A stretch of DNA of 64,000 nucleotides from Cupriavidus basilensis (GTDB lineage Bacteria > Pseudomonadota > Gammaproteobacteria > Burkholderiales > Burkholderiaceae). The stretch's first letter is position 1; every line of letters begins with the position of its first letter. The notes beneath the pieces were generated by a model, which saw only the letters and a program-made list of their open reading frames with translations, searched no databases and was not told the DNA's origin. A program made the translations under genes and the position numbers. This document shows positions 17,184 through 25,893 of the stretch, piece after piece. The stretch covers positions 434,001 to 498,000 of the forward strand of contig NZ_CP010537.1 in NCBI RefSeq assembly GCF_000832305.1, written 5' to 3'.

Positions 17184-18338
17184 CTACGCCGGTGTCAGCG
17201 CCACATGCACCGCGATGCCCTCGATCGGATCGAGCGCGCCACGCCAGGGCGCGGCTGCGATGGCTTGCTTGCCGTGGACATAGCCTGCGTTCCAGCGCGC
17301 GTCGATGCCGGCGGCGCTGAAGTCGATATCCTTGGTCAGGTCTTCGCCGCCGAGCGACGGCGCATTGAGCTCGACCACGTGCATGGTGGTATGGCAGCCC
17401 CAGCCCAGTAACGCCTCGACCGCGGGCGTGCTGCGCTCCGCCTGGGGAATGTGCCTGGCCAGTTCGCGGATCACATGCCGCAGCCGGTGCAATTGCCTCT
17501 GGTGCTCCAGCTGGGTCTCGGCGCGGCTTGAGTACTGGATGTCCCGCTGCCGTCCCATGGCTTCCCAGATGGTGTCGGGCTCCGGGCCTTGCAGGGGCCA
17601 CAGCTGCACGGCGAAGATCACCGAGCTGCGGCGAGGGTGGTCGTCGAGCACGGCTTCGATCGGCGTGTTGGAGCAGATGCCGCCGTCCCAAAACGCTTCG
17701 CCGTCGATCCGGATCGCCGGGAAGCCCGGCGGCAGCGCCGCGGATGCCAGCAGATGCTCCACGCTCAGCGCGGTGTCCCGGTTGGTGTAGTAGCACATCC
17801 TACCGCTGCGCACATTGACCATCCCGACGGTGAGCCGCGTGTGTTGCTCGCCGAGGTAAGCGAAATCCACCAGCGAGAGCAGGGTGTCGCGCAGTGGCGA
17901 GACCGAATAGAAGCCGGCGCGCTCTACCCCGAGCGGCACGCGCGTGCCGAGCCAGGCAGCCGGGTTGGGCGTGAAGAAGCCAGGGATGCCCTGGGTGAGG
18001 GTTGCAAGGTTCGACATCGTGCTGTCGCCGCCCGAGAGCAGGCGGGCTAGTTCAAGCGGCCCGTGGCGGCCCACCTGCTCCCAGAACTGCCGCAGGCGCG
18101 GCAAGCGATCCGCAGGCCGGTTGCCAGCCACGATCGAGGCGTTGATGGCGCCGATGGAGGTGCCGATGGCCCAGTCGGGCTCGACCCCTGCCTCGTGCAG
18201 CGCCTGGTAGACGCCGGCCTGGAAAGCGCCCAGCGCGCCTCCGCCCTGCAGGACGAACACCACTTGCTGATCGATGGGCCGACTGGCCGCGCCAGGCGCG
18301 TCGGTCGGGGCTGCGGCGGGTTGCGTCTTGCTATTCAT
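17184..18338 (-). CDS. Patatin-like phospholipase family protein
   Basis: A 384-residue serine hydrolase. The oxyanion motif is LQGGGALGAFQAG, the nucleophile elbow is AIGTSIGAINASI, and the catalytic Asp lies in FWDGGICSN; these make the Ser-Asp dyad. The C-terminal part holds the long helical region QYSSRAETQLEHQRQLHRL and a DUF3734-like ending. The ATG at 18338 has GGAG upstream; an open frame extends to 18515 but lacks family similarity. There is no signal peptide. It is probably an acyl hydrolase on membrane lipids or polyhydroxybutyrate-related substrates. Confidence 0.9.
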   Translation of the reverse strand: MNSKTQPAAAPTDAPGAASRPIDQQVVFVLQGGGALGAFQAGVYQALHEAGVEPDWAIGTSIGAINASIVAGNRPADRLPRLRQFWEQVGRHGPLELARLLSGGDSTMSNLATLTQGIPGFFTPNPAAWLGTRVPLGVERAGFYSVSPLRDTLLSLVDFAYLGEQHTRLTVGMVNVRSGRMCYYTNRDTALSVEHLLASAALPPGFPAIRIDGEAFWDGGICSNTPIEAVLDDHPRRSSVIFAVQLWPLQGPEPDTIWEAMGRQRDIQYSSRAETQLEHQRQLHRLRHVIRELARHIPQAERSTPAVEALLGWGCHTTMHVVELNAPSLGGEDLTKDIDFSAAGIDARWNAGYVHGKQAIAAAPWRGALDPIEGIAVHVALTPA

Positions 18339-18641
18339 GGTGTTCCGGCTCCCTGGTTGTCGGGGGGCGGCCGCGTTTGCCGGTGTTCGCGGCATGAGCG
18401 GGCGCCGGACCCGGAACGTGGTCTCGCCAGGACGCGGCTTGACGTGCATCGCGCCGCCATGCCGGTACACCGCGGCCTGGTCAAAGATGCCGGGCACGCT
18501 GGCTTCCAGGAGCAAGGGGTCGCGCTCAAGGTGCCTGGCCGCCTTGTAAGGCTAGCACCTCATGCTGTTCTTGGCAGATCCGTGTTGACGGTGGGCAAAA
18601 GGCGTCACTCGCGTGGAGGTCCTGTCGTCCTGCGCTTCGCC

Positions 18642-19271
18642 TTACTCAAAGGAAATCCGCGCGGCAAAGGCCAGCAGCATGGCCGAGAAGGACCAGCGCT
18701 GGACCGTCTGCGCGCGCGGGCTGCGGCGAAGCCAGCCGGTCAGGCGCAGCGCGCCGAACACGCACGCCAGGTCGAAGGCAACGCCGGTCAGCACCAGCAC
18801 CACGCCGAGCTCAAGCACTTGCGACCACACCGGCGCGCCATGCGGATCCACGAACTGCGGCAACAGCACGGAACAAAACAGCAGTGCCTTGGGATTAAGG
18901 ATGCTGCTGAGCGCGCCCTTGGCAACGGAGGCGCGTAGCCGCACCGGCGCTACTGCCGTGCCGGTGCCGGCGTGCATCCCGAAAGCCGGGCTACGGAAGA
19001 TCTGGATGGCCACATAAGCCAGGTAGAGGCCGCCCGCGACGCGGATGCCCTGGTACAGCCAGGGCGCCGCGCGCAGCAGCGCGGCCACGCCGCATGCCGA
19101 GAGCGTGACATGCGCGGCGCGTGCCATGGCCAGTCCGGCGACCGTGGCCAGGCCATGACGGACACCCCGGCCGGTGCTGGTTTGCAGCACCAGTGCCATG
19201 TCCGGCCCGGGTAGGGCGTAGACCACGGCCAGGGCGCCGATAAAGGTGACGAGGAGATGTATTGAGACCAT
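18642..19271 (-). CDS. LysE family amino-acid exporter
   Basis: A 209-residue inner-membrane protein of the LysE/RhtB family. It begins MVSIHLLVTFIGALAVVYALPGPDMALVL, with the conserved PGPD motif after the first helix, followed by GVRHGLATVAGLA, and later SILNPKALLFCSVLLPQF (the NPKA motif). About six membrane segments can be drawn. It is divergent from an Lrp/AsnC gene 127 bases away, the usual arrangement in which an Lrp-type regulator senses an amino acid and activates its exporter. Confidence 0.92.
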   Translation of the reverse strand: MVSIHLLVTFIGALAVVYALPGPDMALVLQTSTGRGVRHGLATVAGLAMARAAHVTLSACGVAALLRAAPWLYQGIRVAGGLYLAYVAIQIFRSPAFGMHAGTGTAVAPVRLRASVAKGALSSILNPKALLFCSVLLPQFVDPHGAPVWSQVLELGVVLVLTGVAFDLACVFGALRLTGWLRRSPRAQTVQRWSFSAMLLAFAARISFE

Positions 19272-19347
19272 GATGCATGCCGTGTCGAGGGCAACATCAT
19301 GACCCAGAGGCTGGAGGGAATTCTGGCGTTCTTTTGGAGTTAATAAA

Positions 19348-19382
19348 TATAATTTGGGGGAATCCGCTAATTTTGACGGATT
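19348..19382. promoter_or_regulatory. Divergent control region of lysE-like and lrp-like genes
   Basis: TATAAT at 19348-19353 is a consensus -10 reading towards the Lrp gene. Directly downstream, AATCCG (19361-19366) and CGGATT (19377-19382) form a perfect 6-bp inverted repeat with a 10-base spacer, flanked by TTGGGGG copies at 19354-19360 and 19385-19391. An AsnC/Lrp-type protein could bind here. Confidence 0.45.
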
Positions 19383-19398
19383 TCTTGGGGGTTGACTT

Positions 19399-19860
19399 TT
19401 GGATCTGGATAAAACCGATCGCGCCATCCTGATGGCGCTGCAGGCGGACGGACGCGCCACCAACGCCAGCGTGGCGGAATCCGTGGGGCTGAGCGAGACA
19501 CCGTGCGCGCGCCGGCTCAAGCGGCTGGAGGCCGACGGCTATATCGAGGCCTATCGCGCGGTGCTGTCCCGCCAGGCCCTGGGGCTAGGCCTGATGGCGT
19601 TCACGCAGGTCCGCTTTGGCGTGCACAGCCGTGAGCTCTCCGACCGCTTCGAGCGGGAGATCCAGGCAATCCCGCGTATCGTGTCCTGCCATAACGTGTC
19701 GGGCAGCGCCGATTATCTGCTGTTGGTGGTCGCGCGGGACCTGGAAGATTACGGCATCTTCATGCGCGACGTGCTGCGCACATTGCCCGGCGTGACGGCG
19801 GTGGAGTCCATGCTGTCGCTGGGCGAGGTCAAGCGCAATGCCGGCCTGCCGTTGTTGTGA
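19399..19860 (+). CDS. Lrp/AsnC family transcriptional regulator
   Basis: A 153-residue regulator with an N-terminal helix-turn-helix (DKTDRAILMALQADGRATNASVAESVGLSETPCARRLKRLE) and a C-terminal RAM/AsnC ligand-binding domain (FTQVRFGVHSRELSDRFE through VSGSADYLLLVVARDLEDYG). The start must be the TTG at 19399: a TGA stops the frame at 19393 and the next ATG would cut into the HTH. G-rich sequence upstream can serve as a ribosome site. It probably controls the divergent LysE-type exporter and itself. Confidence 0.9.
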   Translation: MDLDKTDRAILMALQADGRATNASVAESVGLSETPCARRLKRLEADGYIEAYRAVLSRQALGLGLMAFTQVRFGVHSRELSDRFEREIQAIPRIVSCHNVSGSADYLLLVVARDLEDYGIFMRDVLRTLPGVTAVESMLSLGEVKRNAGLPLL

Positions 19861-19922
19861 TGCGGTGACGTTGCAAGGCCTGGCGCCGCATCCGGCTCAG
19901 TCGTCGCGGTCCGCGGCCAGGG

Positions 19923-20205
19923 ATATCTCACGCGCGCCGAAGGCGCATAGCAACGCGATTCCTGTGCACAGGAATCGCCACGGTGAAGGCCAGTTGCCGC
20001 CCGTGCCACAGATCGGAAAAGCACTGCGAGAACTCGGCAGCCAGCACCGCTGCCTTGCCGCCGATGCGTTCGAGCTGGAATGCATATTGCCTCTGCCACC
20101 CGGGGCCGTAGGCCAGGTCGCCGGCCTCGCCGCTCGCGGCGGACAGATAGATCGGGACGCTTGCGATCCAGCCTGTCCTGCCTTCGAGGGATAAGATCGA
20201 TCAGC
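19923..20205 (-). pseudogene. Possible remnant coding segment without a start codon
   Basis: The 379 bases between the Lrp and Ap4A phosphorylase genes hold no confident gene. One minus-strand frame is open for about 90 codons and has a protein-like composition (for example GRTGWIASVPIYLSAASGE and AFQLERIGGKAAVLAAEFSQ), but it begins right after a TGA with no ATG, GTG or TTG at its head. It could be a decayed gene. I do not recognise the family. The 24-bp palindrome at 19955 lies within it. Confidence 0.2.
19955..19978. repeat. Perfect 24-bp palindrome
   Basis: The half-site GCGATTCCTGTG (19955-19966) is followed without spacer by its exact reverse complement. There is no loop and no T-tract, so it is more like a protein-binding site than a terminator. 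Confidence 0.7.
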
Positions 20206-20239
20206 CCCCCCGGCTATAACTCACCCCTTGGGCCAGACC

Positions 20240-21196
20240 ATGCCACATCGATCTCTCCAGCCCGGCACGCTATGGCCGGCCATCCTGCGCCAGACGGAGC
20301 ACGCCTTGCAATGCGGTGCGCTGCGTCCGATCGAGACCTTCCAGGAGGGCATCGACGATGGCGGCGTGCGCTTCCTGGTGCGCCAGGTTTCCAGCCTTGC
20401 GCGCAAGGACCGCGACAGGGATGAGGGCCACGCGCGCCAGCATGACAACGCCGTCCCGGGCAACCAGGCGGGCGCCGACCCGTTCCTTCCCTACGACCCG
20501 GACCTGTTTGTCGCGGACATCTCCGAGACCCATCTCGCGCTGCTGAACAAGTTCAACGTCCTGGACCATCACCTGCTGATCGTTACCCGCCGCTTCGAGT
20601 CGCAGGACGCGCTGCTCAACCTGGCGGACTTCGAGGCGCTGCTGGCCTGCATGGCCGAGTTCGATGGCCTTGGCTTCTATAACGGTGGCGCGGCGGCCGG
20701 CGCAAGCCAGCGCCACAAGCACCTGCAACTGGTGCCGCTGCCGCTTGCCAGCGAAGGCCCGGCGTTGCCCATCGCGCCACTGCTTGCGGCCGCGCGCATG
20801 GATGGCGCGGACGGCACAGTGCCGGGGTTGGCGTTTTCGCATGCGTTCGCGCCGCTGGCTTTGTCGTCGGCGCGCGGGCCGGATCTGGCCCGCACCGCAC
20901 TTGCGCGCTACCGCGCGCTGCTGGAGGCGGTGGGCGTGCGTACGATCCATGTGGATGGAGCGCCGCAGCCGTTGGCTCCATACAACCTGCTTGTCACACC
21001 GCTTGGCATGCTGCTCGTGCCAAGGTCGGCTGAGTCCGTCGAGGGTATCTCGGTCAATACGCTCGGGTTTGCAGGATCGTTCTTTGTGCGGAATGAGGCG
21101 CAGATGCGCACCATCGAGCGGCTCGGCCCCATGGCGATGCTGAGGCAGGCCGCAGGCCCGCCTTTGTCGTCGCTGGCATCGACGGGCCGGAAATAA
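20240..21196 (+). CDS. ATP adenylyltransferase / Ap4A phosphorylase family protein
   Basis: A 318-residue protein similar to the Apa1/Apa2-type phosphorylases that split diadenosine tetraphosphate with phosphate into ATP and ADP. The HIT-like catalytic motif is SQRHKHLQLVPL (HxHxQ) at about residue 155. Upstream is DISETHLALLNKFNVLDHHLLIVTRRFESQ, the typical nucleotide-binding block, and the C-terminal domain has PYNLLVTPLGMLLVPRS. The ATG at 20240 is chosen over a TTG at 20228. It stands alone between unrelated genes. Confidence 0.88.
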   Translation: MPHRSLQPGTLWPAILRQTEHALQCGALRPIETFQEGIDDGGVRFLVRQVSSLARKDRDRDEGHARQHDNAVPGNQAGADPFLPYDPDLFVADISETHLALLNKFNVLDHHLLIVTRRFESQDALLNLADFEALLACMAEFDGLGFYNGGAAAGASQRHKHLQLVPLPLASEGPALPIAPLLAAARMDGADGTVPGLAFSHAFAPLALSSARGPDLARTALARYRALLEAVGVRTIHVDGAPQPLAPYNLLVTPLGMLLVPRSAESVEGISVNTLGFAGSFFVRNEAQMRTIERLGPMAMLRQAAGPPLSSLASTGRK

Positions 21197-21283
21197 GGGG
21201 TAAATATAAATGCGGGAGCGCCGTTAAAGGGTTTGGGCTAGCAGGGTTGTCCGGCGGCGTTCGCGCCGGGCAGGAATCCCCGC

Positions 21284-21954
21284 TTGATCGTGCTAGCCAG
21301 GTCAGATCGCATCGCTTGCTGTGCGCTGCGGCGTTCCCCAATCGCATTACTTGGTAGGCTTTACCACTTGCCTCTTCAAACGGCTACCGCCCTAGCCAGT
21401 CCGAGCCGCGGCAGCAAGCATTCGCGCCTGCCGCGCTTGCTGCCGGCCCTTCTCGCCGCCATCCTCTGCGCGCAGTCGCAGGGCACCACGGCGGACACGC
21501 CCCCCCGCGCACCGAGGCGGTGGCGCGGGTGGTGTTCAGCCTGCTTGGCTATGCGCGCTGGCCAAACGAGCGGGAAGTCCTGCGCCTGTGCGTGGACGGC
21601 TCGTCGCGCTACGGCGCCAAGCTCGCGGAAGGCGGCGTGCTGGCAAGCGGGCGCTCCGTGCAATCCAGGCGCATCGACCTGCAGGATGGCGTGTCCACCG
21701 CGGGCTGCGATTCCGTCTACCTCGGGCCCATGACGGATGCCCGGCGCAAGAATCTGTCGACGGAGCTGATCGGGCGCCCGGTCCTTGTCATCACGGAAGA
21801 AGACTACGAGTGCGAGATCGGCAGCATGTTCTGCCTCAACGTGGTCGATGGCCACGTCTCGTTCCGCGTCAACCTGGATGCCGTTGCCCGCAGTGGCATC
21901 CATATCCATCCGGCAGTGTTGCAGCTTGGCCGCCGCCGGGGGCCATCGCCATGA
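21284..21954 (+). pseudogene. yfiR: YfiR family periplasmic repressor, split by a frameshift in a C7 run
   Basis: YfiR is a periplasmic protein that holds the diguanylate cyclase YfiN inactive. The mature domain is read in the frame from 21508 (a GTG at 21520 is the first start): VVFSLLGYARWPNE, TAGCDSVYLGPM, then YECEIGSMFCLNVVDGHVSF and ARSGIHIHPAVLQLGR, all classic YfiR blocks. The signal peptide (SRLPRLLPALLAAILCAQ...) lies upstream in a different frame, open from 21284. The two frames meet at seven C residues (21500-21506); one extra C would join them as ...TADTPPPRTEAVARVVF. As written, the domain has no export signal. The stop overlaps the yfiN ATG (ATGA). Confidence 0.8.
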
Positions 21955-23249
21955 AGCTGCCATTGCGCCCCGACGCGACGAGATCGCGCCCGACGCTATA
22001 CAACGCGCTGCGCCGCATTCATCTCAGCGTGGCGTTGATCGCCGTGTGCACGGCCGGCATCTCGCTGACCGCGCTCGGGCTGGCCGCGCTGCGCGTCTAT
22101 GCCGACCACAACCTGCACCTGGTTGCCCGCTCCGTGGCGTACACGCTGGAAGCGCCGGTGGTGTTCCGCGACCAGGCGGCCGCCAACGAGGCGCTGGTGG
22201 CCATCGCCGCGACGGAGGTGGCCCAGGCCCGCGTCTATGACAAGGACAACCGCCTGCTGGCCGAGTGGCGGCGCCCGGCCGGCGAGCGGTTTCCCGGCCT
22301 GCAGCGCCTGGCCAGCCGCGTGATGGCGCTCGGCCCGGTGGAGCAGGAGATCCTGCATGAAACGCAGGCGGTGGGCACCGTCCGCCTGACCGCCGACACC
22401 GGCAACCTCTTGCACTTTGTGCTCAGCGGGCTGCTGGGGCTGCTGGCTTGCCTGCTGCTCACCGCGGTCAGCGCGCACTACATGTCGAGCCGCATGCTGG
22501 TCCATATCATCGAGCCGGTACGCAACCTCATGCGCGTGGCCCATGCCGTGCGCTCGGAGCGCGCTTTCGACCAGCGCACGCCGCCAGCGCATATTGCCGA
22601 GCTCAACGCGCTTGGGGAGGATTTCAACGGCCTGCTCGACGAACTGGAGACCTGGCAGAACCAGCTCCAGCACGAGAACAGGTCGCTGGCGCACCGCGCC
22701 AGCCACGACAGCCTGACCGGCCTGCTCAATCGGGCAGCGTTCGAGGATGCGCTGCATCGGGCCGTACGCTTCGCCGGCACCACCAAGGGATATGCGGGCG
22801 TGCTCTACCTGGACAGCGACGCGTTCAAGGAGATCAACGACAACTTCGGCCATGCCGCCGGGGACGAGGTGTTGTCCGACATTGCCCGGCGCATCCGTTC
22901 CTGCGTGCGCGAGGGCGACCTGGTCGCCAGGCTCGGCGGCGACGAGTTTGCGGTACTGCTCACCTCGCTGCGCAAGCCTGCCGACATCGTCCAGGTCGCG
23001 GAGCATATCCTGCTTCGCATGAAGGATCCGGTACAACTGTCGAGCGGCACCCGCATCGGGGCCTCGCTGAGCATCGGGTTGTCCGTGTTTCCGCTTCATG
23101 CCCAGACTGCAGCCACCTTGATGCACACGGCGGACGAGGCCATGTACCGGGCCAAGCGCAGGTCGGGAGGCGGCTGGGAGACCGCGGAGCCGCGGCTGGC
23201 GAGCACCGGGCCCGCCTCGGTGTCCGAGTGTGAAGACAGCGAGAAATAA
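21951..23249 (+). CDS. yfiN: Membrane diguanylate cyclase, YfiN/TpbB type
   Basis: A 432-residue protein that makes c-di-GMP. There are two membrane helices (about residues 24-46 and 146-170) around a periplasmic sensor domain, then a HAMP linker (SSRMLVHIIEPVRNLMRVAHAV) and a GGDEF domain beginning HDSLTGLLNRAAFEDAL. The active loop GGDEF is at 329-333, and the inhibitory I-site RxxD (Arg320-Asp323) is present five residues before it, so product inhibition should work. Length and architecture match YfiN, which is repressed by periplasmic YfiR. The start overlaps the yfiR stop. Confidence 0.94.
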   Translation: MKLPLRPDATRSRPTLYNALRRIHLSVALIAVCTAGISLTALGLAALRVYADHNLHLVARSVAYTLEAPVVFRDQAAANEALVAIAATEVAQARVYDKDNRLLAEWRRPAGERFPGLQRLASRVMALGPVEQEILHETQAVGTVRLTADTGNLLHFVLSGLLGLLACLLLTAVSAHYMSSRMLVHIIEPVRNLMRVAHAVRSERAFDQRTPPAHIAELNALGEDFNGLLDELETWQNQLQHENRSLAHRASHDSLTGLLNRAAFEDALHRAVRFAGTTKGYAGVLYLDSDAFKEINDNFGHAAGDEVLSDIARRIRSCVREGDLVARLGGDEFAVLLTSLRKPADIVQVAEHILLRMKDPVQLSSGTRIGASLSIGLSVFPLHAQTAATLMHTADEAMYRAKRRSGGGWETAEPRLASTGPASVSECEDSEK

Positions 23250-23289
23250 GGCAAGAACGAGAACAAAAATAGGAATAGGAGCATCTGTC

Positions 23290-23796
23290 ATGCTATCGAA
23301 CTTGCAAGCCGCCGGCAGCCGGTGCATCACGGCCGCCGTGATTGCCGTCCCCCTTGCGCTTGCTGCCTGCCAGACGGTGCCGGCCCCGAAGCTCACTGCT
23401 GTGCAAGTCGAGGCGTTGCAGTCGCAAGGGTTCCAGCTTACCGAAAATGGCTGGGAGCTTGATTTTTCCGAGAAGGTGCTGTTCGGCCTGGACGAGGACG
23501 TGATCAGCGCGGACCGGCAGGTGGCGGTGCAGCGGATCGGCCGGGCACTATCGGGCGCGGGCATTGATCATGTGCGGCTGGACGGGCATACGGACGACTC
23601 CGGCTCGGCCGACTACAACCAGCAGTTGTCGGTCCGGCGCGCGCAGGCGGTGGCGAATGTGCTGGCCACCACGGGGTTCCAGGCGGAGAGCATCCAGGTG
23701 CGCGGACTGGGCAAGAGCAAGCCGGTGGTGGACAACCGCACCGCCGCGGGCCGCGCGGAAAACCGGCGCGTGGCCATCGTGGTCACGATCGAGTAG
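23290..23796 (+). CDS. yfiB: OmpA-family outer-membrane lipoprotein, YfiB type
   Basis: A 168-residue lipoprotein. The N-terminal hydrophobic segment ends in LAAC (lipobox), and the C-terminal OmpA-like peptidoglycan-binding domain has LDGHTDDSGSADYNQQLSVRRAQAV and GLGKSKPVVDN...GRAENRRV. YfiB sequesters YfiR at the outer membrane and thereby frees YfiN. The ATG at 23290 has AGGAG 8 bases upstream; an earlier in-frame GTG at 23230 lies inside yfiN. Gene order R-N-B is that of enterobacterial yfiRNB. Confidence 0.92.
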   Translation: MLSNLQAAGSRCITAAVIAVPLALAACQTVPAPKLTAVQVEALQSQGFQLTENGWELDFSEKVLFGLDEDVISADRQVAVQRIGRALSGAGIDHVRLDGHTDDSGSADYNQQLSVRRAQAVANVLATTGFQAESIQVRGLGKSKPVVDNRTAAGRAENRRVAIVVTIE

Positions 23797-23863
23797 CTGC
23801 CGGCGACACCCAAAATGCAGCAATCTCAAGCACGGGCTCCAGGAGGACGACGCGATCCCGCCC

Positions 23864-23891
23864 GGGTCCGCGCCGTTGTCAGCGCGGACCC
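23864..23891. terminator. Hairpin between convergent yfiB and amino-acid dehydrogenase genes
   Basis: GGGTCCGCGC (23864-23873) pairs perfectly with GCGCGGACCC (23882-23891) around an 8-base loop. It lies between two convergent stops, so it may end transcription from both sides, though there is no strong T-tract. Confidence 0.5.
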
Positions 23892-23914
23892 TCAACACCG
23901 TCAAGGCTAGCGGA

Positions 23915-24994
23915 CTAGCGAGCGCCTTGCGCCAGCTTCTCCTGTGCCCAGTTGACCGCCTCGCGTGCGGGGGCCAGCCCGCTCTTCTCCACGCGCTGGG
24001 CCAGCGCGAACACGCGCTCGCGGATCCGTGCCACCTCGGCCAGCACCGCCGCTTCCTCGGCACCGCCCAGGTACTCGCGGGCGCAGCTAATGATGCCGCC
24101 CGCGTTGATCAGGAAATCCGGCGCATAGAAGATACCGCGGCGTTGCAGCGTGTCGCCCTCGTCCAGCGACGCGAGCTGGTTATTGGCGCCGCCCGCGACG
24201 ATCTTGAACTGGCAGCCTTCGGCCACCGCCGGGGTGATCACCGCGCCGAGCGCGCAGGGCGCGAACACATCGGCGGCCACGCTGGTGATGGCGGTGGTGG
24301 AGACCACCTGCGCGCCGAATTGCTCGCGCGCCTGTTCTGCCTTGGCGCCATGGATATCGGCCACGATCAGCCGCGCGCCGGCCGCATGCAGCTGGCGGCA
24401 GAGGTCCCAGCCCACCGAGCCAAGGCCCTGCACGGCAACGGATACGCCTTGCAGGCTGTTATGGTCGAGCACGTAGCGCACGGCGGCCTCGATGCCGACG
24501 AACACGCCATATGCGGTCTTGGGCGACGGGTTGCCGCCGAAGGTGCCCTCGCGCGGCATGCCGCTGATGTAGCGGGTCTGCGTGCGGGCGGCGACCATGT
24601 CTTCTACCGTGGTGCCGACATCTTCGGCGGTGATGTAGCGGCCACCCAGCGATTCGACCATGCGGCCGAAGGCGCGGAACAGCTTGGTGCGATCGGTTTG
24701 CGCCGGGCTGCGCAGGATCACGGCCTTGCCGCCGCCGAAGGGCAGGTCGGCCAGCGCATTCTTGTAGGCCATGCCTTGCGACAGGCGCAGGGCGTCGGTC
24801 AGGGCGTCGCTCTCGGCAGGATAGGCCCAGTAGCGGCAGCCGCCAAACGCGGGGCCAAGGCTGGTGCTGTAGATGGCGATGATGGCCTGCAGGCCGGACT
24901 CGGGATCGGTGGCGAGCGTGACGCGCTCGTGGGATGGGCCTTCGCCAGTGCCGAACAGGCGGCCGGCGGCCTCTGCGTTGATGCGTTCAGTCAA
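23915..24994 (-). CDS. Glu/Leu/Phe/Val dehydrogenase family protein (leucine dehydrogenase-like)
   Basis: A 359-residue NAD-dependent amino-acid dehydrogenase. The substrate domain has GPAFGGCRYWAYPAESDALTDALRLSQGMAYKNALADLPFGGGKAVI, with the catalytic Lys in MAYKNA and the glycine-rich GGGK. The Rossmann motif is VAVQGLGSVGWDLCRQL. Length and motifs fit leucine/phenylalanine/valine dehydrogenases (about 360 residues) better than the longer GluDH. The frame is open to 25282, but I take the TTG at 24994, which has GGAGA six bases upstream; no ATG fits the domain start. It likely deaminates branched or aromatic amino acids reversibly. Confidence 0.88.
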   Translation of the reverse strand: MTERINAEAAGRLFGTGEGPSHERVTLATDPESGLQAIIAIYSTSLGPAFGGCRYWAYPAESDALTDALRLSQGMAYKNALADLPFGGGKAVILRSPAQTDRTKLFRAFGRMVESLGGRYITAEDVGTTVEDMVAARTQTRYISGMPREGTFGGNPSPKTAYGVFVGIEAAVRYVLDHNSLQGVSVAVQGLGSVGWDLCRQLHAAGARLIVADIHGAKAEQAREQFGAQVVSTTAITSVAADVFAPCALGAVITPAVAEGCQFKIVAGGANNQLASLDEGDTLQRRGIFYAPDFLINAGGIISCAREYLGGAEEAAVLAEVARIRERVFALAQRVEKSGLAPAREAVNWAQEKLAQGAR

Positions 24995-25227
24995 AGCGTC
25001 TTCTCCATGAAGATGGGAGCGCAAAGGGATACCTTCGCTTTCCGGGTGCACCGCATTGGGTTGCAAGGCAGTGCAGTTGCAACGGCAGCCATCGGGGGCT
25101 GCCGTCTCGATAAGGCCGGGCTGCCATTGTGTGGCTGCCCGGCCTCGGGTAAACGCTGGGTGCCGCGTCGTGGCGCGGAACCGGTGCTGGATCTTACCGG
25201 CAAAATGCGGGGAGATGAAGGGCGCGC

Positions 25228-25272
25228 GCGGTGTATGTGTGCTGTGTGTGCGGTGTGCGCGGTGTGCGCGGC
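25228..25272 (+). repeat. GTGTGC-rich short tandem repeats in a 380-base gap
   Basis: The region 24995-25374 has no gene. It holds a run of GTGTGC/GTGTGCGCG units just upstream of the Usp gene, and AT-richer sequence around 25281-25300 that may contain its promoter. Nothing else recognisable is seen. Confidence 0.4.
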
Positions 25273-25374
25273 AGCGGCACATCTATACTTGGACAGAGGT
25301 AATCCTCAACCCGAGCGAAGCGTGAGAGGGCGCCCGTGCGGTGGCCTGCGCCCTTCGCGTGCCAGGAGGGCACC

Positions 25375-25812
25375 ATGTTCCAGCATCTGCTGCTGCCCGT
25401 CGACGGCTCACCCCTGTCCGAAGCCGCTTTCCGCAAGGCCCTGGTGTTCGCCCATGAGGCGCGAGCCCGGGTCACGGTGATCCGGGTGATCCCGGACTTC
25501 CATGTCTACACCTACCAGGTGGAATTGCTGGCCGACACCCGTACGCGGTTCGTGCAGGAAGCCACCCGCAACTCGGCGGACTACCTGAAAACCCTGGCCG
25601 CCGAAGCCGAGGCTGCGGACGTGACTTGCCAGACCCTTTGCGTCATACATGACCACCCCTATGCGGCCATCATCCAGGCCGCCCAGGACAAGGACTGCGA
25701 CCTGATCGTGATGGCCTCGCACGGGCGGCGCGGTTTGCAGGGCGTGCTGATCGGCAGCGAAACCAACAAGGTGCTGACGCATAGCAGTATCCCTGTGCTG
25801 GTGTATCGCTAG
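25375..25812 (+). CDS. Universal stress protein (UspA family)
   Basis: A 145-residue single-domain Usp. It begins MFQHLLLPVDGSPLSEAAFRKALVFA and carries the ATP-binding signature MASHGRRGLQGVLIGSETNKVL followed by SIPVLVYR. The G-x2-G-x9-G-(S/T) spacing indicates an ATP-binding member rather than a UspA-like non-binder. The ATG at 25375 has AGGAGGG upstream. It is cytoplasmic and probably stress or stationary-phase induced. It is convergent with tdh. Confidence 0.93.
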   Translation: MFQHLLLPVDGSPLSEAAFRKALVFAHEARARVTVIRVIPDFHVYTYQVELLADTRTRFVQEATRNSADYLKTLAAEAEAADVTCQTLCVIHDHPYAAIIQAAQDKDCDLIVMASHGRRGLQGVLIGSETNKVLTHSSIPVLVYR

Positions 25813-25893
25813 CGGCTCATCGCGGCCGGCTTGCGTTGTGCGGCGCCAGCCACCTGCGGCGTGACAGCGTCCGGGCAAGACATGGATGCGCTT

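Noticed and set aside
25228..25272. GTGTGC repeats as a coding region (Cys/Arg-rich peptide)
   Set aside because: Low-complexity, no ribosome site, and no similarity; treated as intergenic repeat.
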